Source: Solanum dulcamara (taxonomy: Eukaryota; Streptophyta; Magnoliopsida; Solanales; Solanaceae). Taken from it: a DNA stretch of 64,000 nt. The translations under genes and the position numbers were made by a program. The DNA lies in assembly GCF_947179165.1 (NCBI RefSeq), contig NC_077247.1, forward strand, positions 14,833,501 to 14,897,500, in the 5' to 3' direction. Shown here one piece after another: positions 10,720 to 21,958 of this stretch; position 1 is the first letter of the stretch; every line of letters starts with the position of its first letter. Under the pieces are notes generated by a model. The model did not search any database and was not told the DNA's origin. It saw nothing but the letters and a program-made list of their open reading frames with translations.

Positions 10720-12167
10720 TACTCACATCGAAACATGAAACTCACAAAAATGACTATTTCTTAATCAAAACACATATAGGACAAGCTCACAGTGCCCACA
10801 ATAAGGGGTCTTCAAACTAAATTTTCAATTACGACTACTATTGTATATATAATCGTCATCTACGTCGCATTCATTTATCATAAACACTTAAGAAACTATA
10901 GATCATCACTATGTATTTCCAACCTTTTAATAAAACCATACCATACCTTGATATGATTTTTAAATATAGGAGTACTAGTCCTATCAAGACGTAGCTTCGT
11001 GCTTGAACATGAAGGAAAGGGCCGCAGTTACATACCTTGATTTTTGTCCTTCAATACACTACAACGACTGAATTATCCCTTGAAATTTCAATATAAACCA
11101 AAAACCAATGACAATATGACTTTAAACAATAACACAACACATCCAAGTCATGTCGTCAATTCATTAAACACATGATGGACATAAACTCAAAAAATATTCA
11201 AATTATTCGGTGTTGCTGGTATCCAATCCTTCGCATTACAAAAATCAATGCACTACACTTTAATGACTCCAACACACTAACAATAAGCTACTAGGCAACT
11301 CCACACACTCCCTCCTTTCCAAATATATCAATAAAAATCAGTGAAGTTTGGACTATCGACTTCCTATCACCGTCCCGTGAGTTCTACCTATAGAATATAG
11401 CTAAAACATCAAGAACATCACATACATGAGAGTATGTAACTTGATCATACCTTAATTGAAGAAAATACAGTCCCTTAACCTCACCCTAACCAAGGAAAAA
11501 GGCTATCCTTCAATCCAAGAAAGACTTGAGTAAATTCTAAACTTTGTTGAGAACAAAACATAATTTTTGGTTGATTTCTCAAATAGGGCTTTTGGAGAGG
11601 AGAAGGCTTGAAGAAATATAAAGGAGGATCTTCTAAAATCAGTTAGGATCAATATCTAATGAATTAAACTCGTCCATATATTTTTTAAACATTTAGACCG
11701 ACTTAACATGTGCCGGTCACGTGCCCAGCGCGCGACCAATTTAGGCCTCTACACAGTTCGTAGGAAAACAAATATATCTTTTTACTCCGAATTCGTATTG
11801 ATAAGAGGTTTTGTTCATTGAAAATTAGACTCAATTATCGTTAATTTTATATGTAGTAGGTCTTCTAACTCCTTATATACATGGCGATATGCCTGTCCCA
11901 AGTCAGATTATATATGAGATCATATGAAAAATCCATCGTGATGTGACCTTCAACTTGTACTATTGTTCCAAGATTTCCTTGGGAATCTAACTTTGGTATA
12001 ACACTTATTGTGAAATACTATAGGTAATACTCAATATGTCCACCCATTTAAAATCATAATATCCCGACAAATCATCAACCAACTATGTAAGGCAAAATAA
12101 ATATAATTTTTGGCGCGTACATCTTTAGCTCACTGAGCTAGTTGCCTTAAAATATATGAGGTGTTAT
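10720..12167 (-). mobile_element. Probable LTR of minus-strand element W
   Basis: Non-coding sequence directly downstream (minus strand) of the W integrase scrap. Its right edge reads TATAACACCTC in reverse complement, a plausible decay of the TGTAACACC start common to gypsy LTRs here. It has the GC-skewed patch GTGCCCAGCGCGCGACC near 11720-11740 typical of such LTRs. The left edge is not defined and no second copy is present, so the call rests on position and style only. Confidence 0.4.
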
Positions 12168-12428
12168 AGAAATGATGAGGTACATATCTCTAATACACTT
12201 CTCTAACATGGAGACTTGGAAAACATGCTGCACTACTGCAAACTCCATAGGTAGCTCTAGATCATAGGCTATCTTCCCAATCATTCTCAAATATGGTTGG
12301 GAGCAATGAATCGAGGCCTAATATTCCTTTTTTACCAAAAATAATCACCCTCTTTATAAGAGAGACTTTTAAGAAGACCCAATCATCAACCTCAAACTCT
12401 ATGTCTTTCTGGCTCACATCAGAATTAT
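12168..12428 (-). pseudogene. Chromovirus integrase C-terminus scrap (element W)
   Basis: On the minus strand it reads SDVSQKDIEFEVDDWVFLKV then SLIKRVIIFGKKGILG, the integrase C-terminal module of Ty3/gypsy chromoviruses, followed by a decayed MLEKCIRD phrase that leads into the chromodomain in intact relatives. The chromodomain itself is missing. Its upstream side is cut by the end of the X LTR at about 12429. Confidence 0.7.
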
Positions 12429-13096
12429 TACGCCCCGAGTCTATCCCTTAGGTGTGATTGATACTTGAAAACTATTATTGGTCCCAAGTGAACTCTTGGC
12501 CTGGATAACAACTCAACAGATGACTCAACTCAGGCACAAAGTTTAATAAAATGGGCATGCAAAGTGTAAGATTATCACTTCTCAAATATATGTCTAAAAT
12601 ACTCTGAAATCTATATAAAAGAATGTTTAAAACATAATCTTTGAAAAATTGAATTACTCTATACTTTGTCTATGAAGACTCTAATTACTAAAGATAGGTG
12701 TCAGGATAGGCCCACCGCCTCCTCAAAGGACTAATAAATAAAGAATATCTGAACTAAAAGGAGTTCTTTTGAAAGCAAGAAGGTCTCACCAAAAGTTGGA
12801 TGAATGTGATACTCAATGATGCACCTATTGAGGATCTCTTACACCTATATTAGAAACATAAGACAATGCAGCACCGAAAGATGTAAGTACATGAAATGTA
12901 CGGTATGTGAAATAGCTGAAAGGAAGCATACCCACTAGATACTAAACTGACATGAATACTAAAAATATCTGACTAAAAGTAAAGCATGTAAGTGTAATAA
13001 AACTTCACAACTTTACTATAAAATAAGATAATGAATGTAACTCAAAATAAATAAATATTTTCTCTTTTGGGGAGTTTCTCTAAATGACAACTATCA
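12429..13096 (-). mobile_element. Element X 3' LTR, piece 1 (terminal part)
   Basis: Aligns with 13097-13790 and 17383-18040 (for example CGCCCCGAG at the edge, AGGTCTCACC, GATGCACCTATTGA, CTCTAACACCTAT-like phrases), but is the most diverged of these copies. It stops at 13096 with GACAACTATCA, exactly where piece 2 at 19522 resumes with CATCATTATGAG. I therefore read it as the end of the X LTR, displaced by insertion of Y. Confidence 0.75.
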
Positions 13097-14498
13097 TGGC
13101 CGACACCTCGAGCCTACACCCTGGATGTGGCTGATACTCAAAGACCATTGCTGATCCCTAGATACCCACTTGGCTTGGCTAACTCACTCGATGAAAGACT
13201 TAACTCAATAAAAGAGTAACATCAAGTGGACAATCACATAACATTCTCATCAAGCTCTAGAATAACTTAAAATACTCATTTGATATAAGTCAAATACCAT
13301 AACTTCAATAGTGAAAGTCGTAGTTTTAAGACAGATTTTGAAGGACTCAACATGACTCCACTCTACTCAATCTATGAAGCCTCTACTAACTACTAAGAAG
13401 GTACAAAGACAAGCCCATGGCTAACTCAATGAAACCAAAATGACATAAAACTGGAAATGAAAGAGCTCATCTGAATACAAAGAGGTCTCACCAAAGCTAT
13501 GGAAGATAGATCATCAATGGTGCACTTGTTGATGATCTCTAACACCTATATCTACATCATGAAGTCATGCAGGTTGAATGACGTTAGCAAATGGAATGTA
13601 CGAGTATGTAAACTGGCAAATGGAAACTTACATCAAATATTCAACTCAAGGAACTCAACTTTGAAATAACTCAACTCAATAAGCATGCAATTTAATGAAA
13701 CATTGCTTAAAAGAAAATATTCAATAATAAATGCTACTAAATATAATAAAATATAGTTCTTTTACCTCATTAGGGAGATTCTCTAAATGACAACCATAAC
13801 TTATAAGCTAGTGATGATACAACAATGCGATGTTATTTCCATATTCGTCTAATACTTTTCCAGGTTATGGGATGTCACATCATCTCTGGATCCGTATAAA
13901 AAGTCCTCTTTTGGAATAATGAGAAGTCGCCCGAATAAATGATATGATCTTATCCTACGCTGACTACGTAGTTTATGGGAATTGATTTAATTGAACTCTT
14001 GCCCAAGTTGGTGCTTAATACTACTCTCAAAACATTATTATGCTCATATACATATATATCAAGTAAGTGAAACACTCAAATACATCTCATCTAGTGTTGT
14101 TGGACTCTTCATCAATTTATATCAATCTTTTTAACTCATCGTCTCTTCTCTTAAATATAGGTACGTCTCATATCAATCATGCATTTGAAAAAATACATCA
14201 ACTTCTCAAAATATGTCATTTAAAATTATGCAAGAACTCATGTTAGAAAGTATACATCAATAAACTCTGTCAAACTCATCATCATGTTCCTTTAAACTAT
14301 ATCAATAGTTCTTCTTTTAACGTCAATAATGTATAAGATATTTAATGCAAACCTCAATTTGGGTTGATGTGATTTCACGCATAAACCCATAACCTCAAAC
14401 ATGGATTCATAAGGTATAATATAATATTCATACTAGAACTCAATAAAGAAGTAAGTAAATACATCAATAATTCACTTTTATGGAATTGGAAACTCAAA
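13097..14498 (-). mobile_element. Element Y partial 3' LTR
   Basis: Near-collinear with 17383-18780 (shared long phrases such as CTCATCAAGCTCTAGAATAA and TGACTCCACTCTACTCA). Homology ends at 14498, just after TTTATGGAATTGGAAACTCAAA, where TGTCATGACCC of another family begins. About the first 740 bp of the LTR (minus-strand sense) are missing. Confidence 0.85.
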
Positions 14499-14785
14499 TG
14501 TCATGACCCAACCCCATAGGCCGTGACGAGTACCCGAATTGGGAACTCACGTATATCCCTGCTATCTGTAAGTAATTCTGTCCCTTGTTTAAGTTATAGC
14601 ACATCAACAGGCAGGATAACATCTAAGTCGACGAGGCTTATCATAGGCACCACTGTATATACATGCATATACAACCCATATACAACCCACATACATGTCC
14701 ACAGACCTCTAAGAGTAAGAACAATAACATAAGGCAGGTCAGGGCCCCCACCGTACCCGTGAATAAATAAATATATACATCGAAG
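14499..14785 (-). mobile_element. Terminal fragment of an E2-family LTR
   Basis: Matches the end of the E2 5' LTR at 52229-52570: TGTCATGACCCAA, TAGGCCGTGAC, TAGGCACCACTG, AACCCACATACAT, AGACCTCTAA and CCGTACCCGTGA occur in the same order. Its outer edge keeps the canonical TGTCATGACC (LTR end in minus sense). Its inner edge is fused to the Y RT near 14785 without any LTR boundary, which marks a deletion. Confidence 0.8.
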
Positions 14786-15520
14786 GTTGGCATGCTCATC
14801 CTCATTCCACAAATAGATCAGGATGTTATTGATAAACACGATAACAAATATGTCTAGATACTGTTTGAATACTCTATTTATGAATTCCATAAATACTGCA
14901 GGAGCATTAGTTTAATTGAAGGACATAACTCAAAACTCATAGTAACCATACCTAGTTCTTAAGGCTGTCTTCGGGATGTCACATTCTATTTCTTTCAACT
15001 GATAATAGCTTGATTTGAGGTCTATCATGGAGAAACAAGTGGCATGTTGAAGTTGGTCAAAAAGATCATCAATTCTCAAAAGGGGATACTTTTTCTTTAT
15101 GGTAACATTTTTCAGTTGATAGTAGTCAATAAACATCCTTGAAGAATCATATTTCTTTCGCACGAATAGGACAAGAGAGCCCCAAGGTGAGACATTCGGC
15201 CTAATAAATTACTTATGTAAAAGATCATTCAATTGATCTTTTAACTCTTTTAACTCCGCGGGATCCATTCTATATGGCAAAATAAAAATTAGATGAGTAT
15301 CAAGAAGAACATCTATTTCCCTATCGGGAAGGATTCCAAGATAATCCTCAAGAAAGACTTCAAGAAACTCGTTCATAACTTAGACTTATTGAAGGGATGG
15401 TGTTTCCCCACTATCATTTCTAAATCGAACAATATATAAATACATCCCTTGGAAACTAACTTTTTGGCCTTAAGGTATGAAACAAATTGACCCTAAGGCA
15501 AGGCTGGACAACCTTTCCAC
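14786..15520 (-). pseudogene. Element Y reverse transcriptase (truncated)
   Basis: Minus-strand phrases [19 protein letters not shown] and [14 protein letters not shown] (the catalytic Asp of motif A is kept) lie in 14930-15163, and [19 protein letters not shown] follows near 14800-14870. The catalytic pair expected in this last motif is NN, a change that needs only two G-to-A transitions. The frame then runs into the foreign LTR. RNase H and integrase are absent. Region 15163-15520 is a degenerate RT N-terminal part with stops. Confidence 0.8.
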
Positions 15521-15910
15521 TCTATAACTAGCTTATTCGGAAACTAGAACTTAACAATCCGAGTCCCACAATAAACTGAGACATAACAGGCATAAAGCCA
15601 ATGCATGCCAAGAATAATATCAAAGTCGACCATATATAGCTCAACTAAGTCCTCAAAAGTGTCTTTATGATAGATGGAGACTATACAATCACGATAAACT
15701 CTCTTAGCTAGAATAGACTCACCAACAGGAGTAGAAATACTGAATAGTTCTAAGAATTGTTCAGGAAGAATACCAAACATAATGGCTACTTAAGGAGTCA
15801 CAAAAGGCAAGGTAGCACCTTGATCAAGTAAAACATAAACATCATGGGAAAAGACTCAAAGTATACCAGTGACAACATCTAGCGAATTCTCTTGGTCGTG
15901 GTGATTAGCC
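15521..15910 (-). pseudogene. Element Y aspartic protease
   Basis: The minus strand reads VYVLLDQGAT near 15810-15845, the retroviral-type protease active-site region with the Asp present, then after a stop the frame 15544-15780 ending in VDFDIILGMHWLYACYV, the conserved C-terminal signature of gypsy proteases. It is one domain of the gag-pol polyprotein between the zinc knuckle and RT. Confidence 0.75.
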
Positions 15911-17165
15911 ATAGCATACATATGGTTTGAACCTCTGCATGTTCCTAAAGTAGCACCCCTCTAATTACTTCTATTTGGCGGTGTTGCTAAAGAAGATTGG
16001 GCTATATTTCCCCCATCACTGTTTATCCTTATGGGACATTCTCTATAGAAGTGACCTACTTAGCCACACTTGTAATAACTATTTGTGCCAACACGATAAT
16101 CTCTTAGGTAGAGCTTACCATACTTACCATAAGGTGGTTCTCACATAGGACCTTTGGCCACACTACCTTAGAACTGAGAACCCTGTGCTCTAAAGTTTTG
16201 AGATTTCTGATCATTCCTTGTGTTAGGCACAGGTGCACTTATTGCAGAAGGTGCATAATTAAAAGACCTCTTATGAAAAAAAGATCAATTTTCATTCCTG
16301 CCTTTCTGTTGGTTATTCTCATTATCTGCAGATTGGCCCTCTTGCTTTAGTGATCCTCTCGGTCCTTCTTCTTATTGACCTCAACCTATTAGGCATACAC
16401 CATAAGTATGAAGGTGTCCATATCTGAGATCAATAATGCTCCTTGGCATTTCTTCTTCACCTATTTGCCCAATCCTGAAATGAACTTCCTTATTTTGGCT
16501 CTCACGTTGGGAACCATCTCCAGAGCATACCTGGATCCCTGAATAAACTTGAGGCCATACTTCTTAATTATCATCACTTCCTATTTCAAGTTCATGAACT
16601 CTTCTACCTTTGCCTCCTTCAACTCTCACGGAAAGAAGTAGTCTAAGAATGCATTCTCGAACTCATCCTTGATTCCAGGCTCAACATCCTTATCTCTAAT
16701 TTCCTCCCACAAGTTGTATCAGACATGGAAATATCTTTCAGTTGATAGGAGACAACTTTAACTCCCTCTATATCAATAGCATGCATCGCTTTCAGAATCT
16801 TTTACATGTCATCAATGAAGTTTTGAGGATCTTCCTCAATTTTTGACCCAGTGAAGACTGGTGGGTTCATTCTCAGAAAATCACAGATTTTGTTAGTAGG
16901 AGATGACTCTTGAGAATTGGAGCTCTGGACTAGGGTATTCTAATGACCATCATGTGTAGAAATCAACTAGGTGAGCACAGAGATAGCTCCCATAAATTCT
17001 ACCTCAGAAGTCATTGTGGGCTGTGTGGTTTGTGGAACTTCCTGAGTCCCATTCCCAACTTCATCTTCAACTGCTCGAGCTTGGTTCTTGGTCAACATTC
17101 TAAATGGTTGCGAAACCTCATTCTCATTAATGTTCCTCTAACTTAAGGTTCCATTCGAATTCATG
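15911..17165 (-). pseudogene. Element Y gag with zinc knuckle
   Basis: Starts at an ATG in MNSNG (about 17163, minus). It shows FLRMNPPVFTGSK and EEDPQNFIDDM (capsid region, about 16780-16890), YQLKDISMSDT near 16710-16750, and a zinc knuckle YKCG-VGHFYREC at about 16038-16080. There the first Cys reads Tyr and a stop follows CG. The leader 17166-17360 separates it from the PBS. Stops throughout. Confidence 0.75.
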
Positions 17166-17360
17166 ATCTAACAATCGTGAATGCACGAATTAGAAAGAGA
17201 TTTTTATAGAGTTAAACTCTATAGCATGAGGTAGAGCATGAAAAAGGGAAACAGTTCCTGAAGTCTTGTATCCTTCCCATTATATATGTCGTACACTTCA
17301 CATCGATATAGAGGAATATACTAGACTTGGTTTCATAGACACCCTAGTACTCTTGAATTC

Positions 17361-17376
17361 TGGACTCTAATACCAA
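17361..17376 (-). other. Primer binding site of element Y
   Basis: In minus sense TTGGTATTAGAGTCC begins a few bases after the LTR end GGGGCATG. It resembles the initiator tRNA-Met complement TGGTATCAGAGC with two differences. It fixes the 5' LTR boundary. Confidence 0.75.
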
Positions 17377-17382
17377 GCTTTT

Positions 17383-19521
17383 CATGCCCCGAGCTTATAC
17401 CATAGATGTGGTCGGCACTTGGAGACTATTGCTTGTGCAGGCGAAAGATTTAATTCAATAAAATAGTAACATCAGTGGGAAATCACATACATTCTCATCA
17501 AGCTCTAGAATAACTTAAAATACTCATTTGATATAAGTCAAATATAATAACTTCAATAGTGAAAGTCATAGTTTCAGGACAAACTTTGAAATACTTAACA
17601 TGACTCCACTCTACTCAGTCTGTGAAGCCTCTACTCACTACTAAGAAGGTGTCGAGACAAGCCCACGACTATCTTAATGAAAATAAAGTGACATAAAACT
17701 AGAAATGAAGGAGCTCCTTTAAATGCAAAGAGGTCGTATAAAATATATAAAAGATAGATCTTCAATGGTGCACCTATTGATGATTTCTAACACCTGTATT
17801 TGCATCATCAAATAATGCAAGAAGAATGACTTCAGTACATAGAATGTACGACTATGTAAAATGGTAAAAGGAAACTTACATCAAGATACTAAACTCAAGG
17901 ATTTCAACTCTAAAAATAACTCAACTCAATAAGCATGCAATGTAATGAAATTGTGCTTAAAAAAATATGCAATAATAAATGCTACTCAATATAATAAAAA
18001 TATAGTACTTTTACTTCATTAGGGAGGTTCTCTAACCGACAACAATCACTTATGAGCTAGTTATGATACAACAAAGTGATATCATTGCAATATTCTTCCA
18101 ATACTTATCCAGGGTAAGGGACGTCACATCATCTCTCGATCCATATAAAAAGTACTATTTTGGGACAATAAGGAGTCGCCAGAATGAATAACACGATGCT
18201 ATCCTACACTGGCTATGTAGTTTATGGGGATTGAATTAATTGAACTCTTGTCCAAGTCGGTACTCAATACTACCCCCAAAATATTATTATGCTCATATAC
18301 ATATACATAAAGTGAGTGAAACACTCAAATACATCTCATCTAGTCTTGTTAGACTCTTCATCAATTTACATCAATCTTCTTAACTCATCGTCTCTTGTCT
18401 TAAATATAAGTACATCTCATCCAAATCATACATTTGAAAACATACATCAACTTCTCAAAATATGATATTTAAAATTATGCAAGAATTCATGTTAGAAAGT
18501 ATACATGAATAAACTCCATCAAAATCAACAACATGTTTATTTAAACTATGACAATAGTCATTCTTTTAACGTCAATAGTGTATAAGATATTTAATGCAAA
18601 CCTCAATTTGGGTTGATATGAATGCAAGAATAAAACTATAACCTCAAACATTGATTCATCAATAATAATATAATATTCATACTAGAACTCAATAAAGAAG
18701 TAAGTAAAAAACATCAAGTATTCACCTTTATAGAATTGAAAACTGAAACTCATAACTCAATTGACTTTATGGAAATGTAGGGCATGAGAATGAACTTATT
18801 ACACTATTTGGATAGACTTACATATCTAGAACGATGGTTATCTAGTCAAAAATTGAAGACCTCACTTGAAAACCTTAAACCCTAGCTCTTCTTCTTCTTT
18901 CCAATTCTTTCTCTCAAAAGTTCTAAGTGATAATGAGAGGGAAAACCCTATCGGGTATGATAAGGGACAAATTTTTGGTCCCAAAACATATTCGGTTAAA
19001 TTGGAAAAATGTATGAAAAGATCATAATGCCCCTCATTAAAACTGAGTGGTAGTTCACAGGAGGTCTTTGACGGATCGTATAATTCTTCAAAACTATGAA
19101 GGCGTCTATGAAGTGAAACTGGAGAATATTTCCTAAGGGTCAAGGTCTATAGAACACTTCTACAACTCGTGGAGGGTTCTGTGAAGATGAGTGGGATTGG
19201 CTCCTGAAGGTTACCTTCCATAGAGCACTATACGGGTCATATAGACCTTCACAAATTGTATAGGTGCCTATGAAGGTGGGGTCCTTAATTCTTGGGGAGG
19301 GAGAGGTTCGCGGGTAAAGTCCATGACTCGTGGGAACCACCATGGTCTATGGAACCTCCCTTGGAAATTTCCAACTTGGCCTCAATTCCATAGGATCCCT
19401 TTATGGCTCGTGGTGCTCACCATGGCCCATGTAAAGGGCTCGTGAAACCTCATGTCCTGCAATTTCTTTTCTTATTCTCTTTTCAAAGTTAGTTTATGCT
19501 GGGAACTTTAGGGTTGTTACA
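17383..19521 (-). mobile_element. Element Y 5' LTR
   Basis: A 2.1-kb LTR, minus sense TGTAACAACCC (19521) to GGGGCATG (about 17383), followed by the PBS. It carries repeated phrases of the CTCGTGG / CTATGGAACC / CATGGCCCATG type in 19060-19460. It matches the partial 3' LTR 13097-14498 and, more weakly, the X LTR pieces. The ORFs 18862-19143 and 19140-19343 inside are chance. Confidence 0.85.
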
Positions 19522-19688
19522 CATCATTATGAGACTTGTGATGATAAAATATACTGCTCACATTGCTAGAGCCATCTGTTACCTTGCTTGGATAAGGGAC
19601 ACAAATTCCACTCTTGGATGTATATAAAATTTTGTATCAGGAACTAAAGTGAGGAGTCCCCTGAACCAATATTATGAACCTATCTTAA
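19522..19688 (-). mobile_element. Element X 3' LTR, piece 2 (middle)
   Basis: A 167-bp island between Y and the solo LTR. It aligns with about 18045-18205 of the Y LTR (CTTGGATAAGGGAC compared with CCAGGGTAAGGGAC; GAGGAGTCCCC compared with AAGGAGTCGCC). It continues piece 3, whose left edge is CCTACGCTGGCTATG, matching CCTACACTGGCTATG at 18205. Confidence 0.8.
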
Positions 19689-21958
19689 TGTATGACCCGG
19701 AAGTTGGAAGTCCAAACAAAGAAAATTGCACCAAAAAAAGTTGCAGAAATTATCGGGTGTAGAATTTTATGAGCTGACCTATAGTCCATATAAAGTTCTA
19801 TGGGCCATAAGAAGGCATTCATAGAAAATCCCAGAACTTGGGAAAAATCTTGGGTTTTGGTATGATTCAAGTTGATGACTCATAGAAAGTTTGATGACCC
19901 GTAGAGGGGGCTAGTAGGAAAAGGTCCTGAAGAATAAAATTTCACCAAGTATGAACCCACTCTATGAGGGGTTCCTACGGACCATAAGATTTCCTACAAC
20001 CCATAGAAAGGAACCATGGATGAGGTTCAAAAATTTGGGTTTTGAGATTTAGTTTGGTAGGATGAGAGGGTCTTATGACCCGTAGAAAAATTGATGAATC
20101 GTAGACTTGGTTCGTAAGGTGGGTCCTAAATTCTCAAAATTTGACTAAGTGTTAGAGGTTTTTATGGTCCATTCAACGATCCTTAGAGAAGTATTCAATC
20201 TGTAGACTTAGTCTGTAGGGTCAAAAGGTGCAATTCCAGTAGCTTGAATTTTTGTAAACCAATTCGACGACCGGTTCCTATGACCCATCTCCCGACCTAT
20301 GACCCATAGGTCCCCATTCGTAGGTTAGTCTGAAAGTCTTTAATGAGGGGTGTTTTAACCATTTCCTATCTCTCCTATAACTATACTTTTTCATTTGGGG
20401 TATTCTACAAACCCTATAAGTACCCAAATCCTTCAAATTCTCATTATTCCCTCTCATTCTTTCAAATTCCCCTAAAGAGTTCAAGGTTTTATATCAAGTC
20501 TTCCTCTCAAAGAAAGAGTTAGGATTCCAAGATCAAGTCAATTTTCTATTTCTTAGATTTTGGTTTTGGTCTTTGATTATCAAGGTTTGTTGGAAATTTA
20601 TCCATGGATTCTTTTCATCCATGGTGTCCCAAAGATTTCTCCTATTTCTACTAATTTCAATTCAATAATTCTAGGGTTTTCATCAAATTGCAATAAGTCA
20701 ATTCAATTATATATTTTTCTTAATTCCAATAGTCTATTCATATATGATTTGATTTAAATTTCATGATTTCAATAAGTTTTGCAAGGATCCATGCATTATG
20801 ATATGAATTTGAAGTGTTAAACTATGAATTTATGATCAAGGATTTATGAATGATTATGAAAGTTATGTATTATGATTCAAGTATGACTTAAAGTATGAAA
20901 TCATGAATTGTGAAAGGTTTTCTCACATTATGCAAGAACTTATGATTTGGATACTTAGAAAGGTAAGGGTCCACATGTTATATTATGATCCTGATTTTCA
21001 AGTAGCTATTCTTATGATGTGTTTTCATGATGTTGGATTGGTTGATTTACCTTTCCTAATCACTATGTTTTATATATTCCATTGGGATTAACTTAGCACC
21101 GAGCGAACCTAGTGGTGGAGATCCACAAGGGAACCCTAGTAGCAAACCCTAGTTTCAAAACTACGTACCACCGTAGGTGCCTTTATGTCTTAGGTAGTGG
21201 TTCCACATATAGCCCATGTTATGTTTATGATACGGAGTATATCTTGACAAGTAGTCTCTCTCTTCTTAGTGTGGGAGTTACATCGTTTTTCATGTTATAG
21301 CTCACATGGTCTTACATGTCCGTTAAGTTTAATATCCCACATATGTATATGCTATGCTATAAGCTCTTATGATTATTTCATGATACATTGACCTTATTAA
21401 ATGTTTTTAAGTATTTTCAAGATTTATTTATATTTTCAAGACATTGGTCATGCATCACATGTTCATATTGACTATGTCCGATTGTTATTTTTCATGTATG
21501 CTTCTCACATACTTAGTGTATTCCATGTACTAACACATAGTTTTGCCTAAATTGTATCATCATGCACATCTCACTCGTGGCTAGAGTTTGAGTTACTACT
21601 TATTATTGGTGAGTCCTCATATTTTGAGGACGATACATTTATGGTTTCTCTATATCTCACATGATTTTATTTCTTATATTGGCGAGCTAGGAAATTGTCC
21701 TAAGCCCCATCCATAGTAGTAGAGGCATGTTAGATTGTTATGGAGTCTATGTTGTCTAGATGTTCAGAGATTTTTCCTTGGTTTCCCTTATGATGAGATT
21801 TTTGCCTTTTGAGAATTTTATTCAACATTCATGATGTCTCTGGTTATGTTACTATTTAATTTATATATGCTCATGTATGATATTCTAAGAGGCTTGGTTG
21901 GATACCTTCAAGATTCTAATTACCGTGTCACTTCTAAGGCCTAGCTTGGGTCATGACA
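19689..21958 (+). mobile_element. Solo LTR of a plus-strand chromovirus
   Basis: A single 2.27-kb LTR, TGTATGACCCGG to GGGTCATGACA, with no internal region. It interrupts the X LTR between phrases that are adjacent in sister copies. Flanks CTTAA and CCTAC match at 3 of 5 positions, an eroded duplication at best. Its first 650 bp hold many short palindromic phrases such as CTATGGGCCATAAG (19798) and CTACGGACCATAAG (19975). A similar style appears in the LTR starting at 63522. The ORFs within it are chance. Confidence 0.75.

Larger units (their letters stand above)
13097..19521 (-). mobile_element. Element Y: nested, rearranged chromovirus
   Basis: A 6.4-kb insertion: 5' LTR 17383-19521, PBS 17361-17376, gag, protease and part of RT (14786-17165), a foreign LTR end (14499-14785) and a partial 3' LTR (13097-14498). 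Boundaries are TG at 13097 and CA at 19521 on the plus strand. The flanks TATCA and CATCA (4 of 5 match) fit a target-site duplication, and closing the gap restores LTR sequence seen in the sister copies (GACAACAATCACTTATGAG near 18032). RNase H, integrase and about 0.7 kb of the 3' LTR have been lost. Confidence 0.8.
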
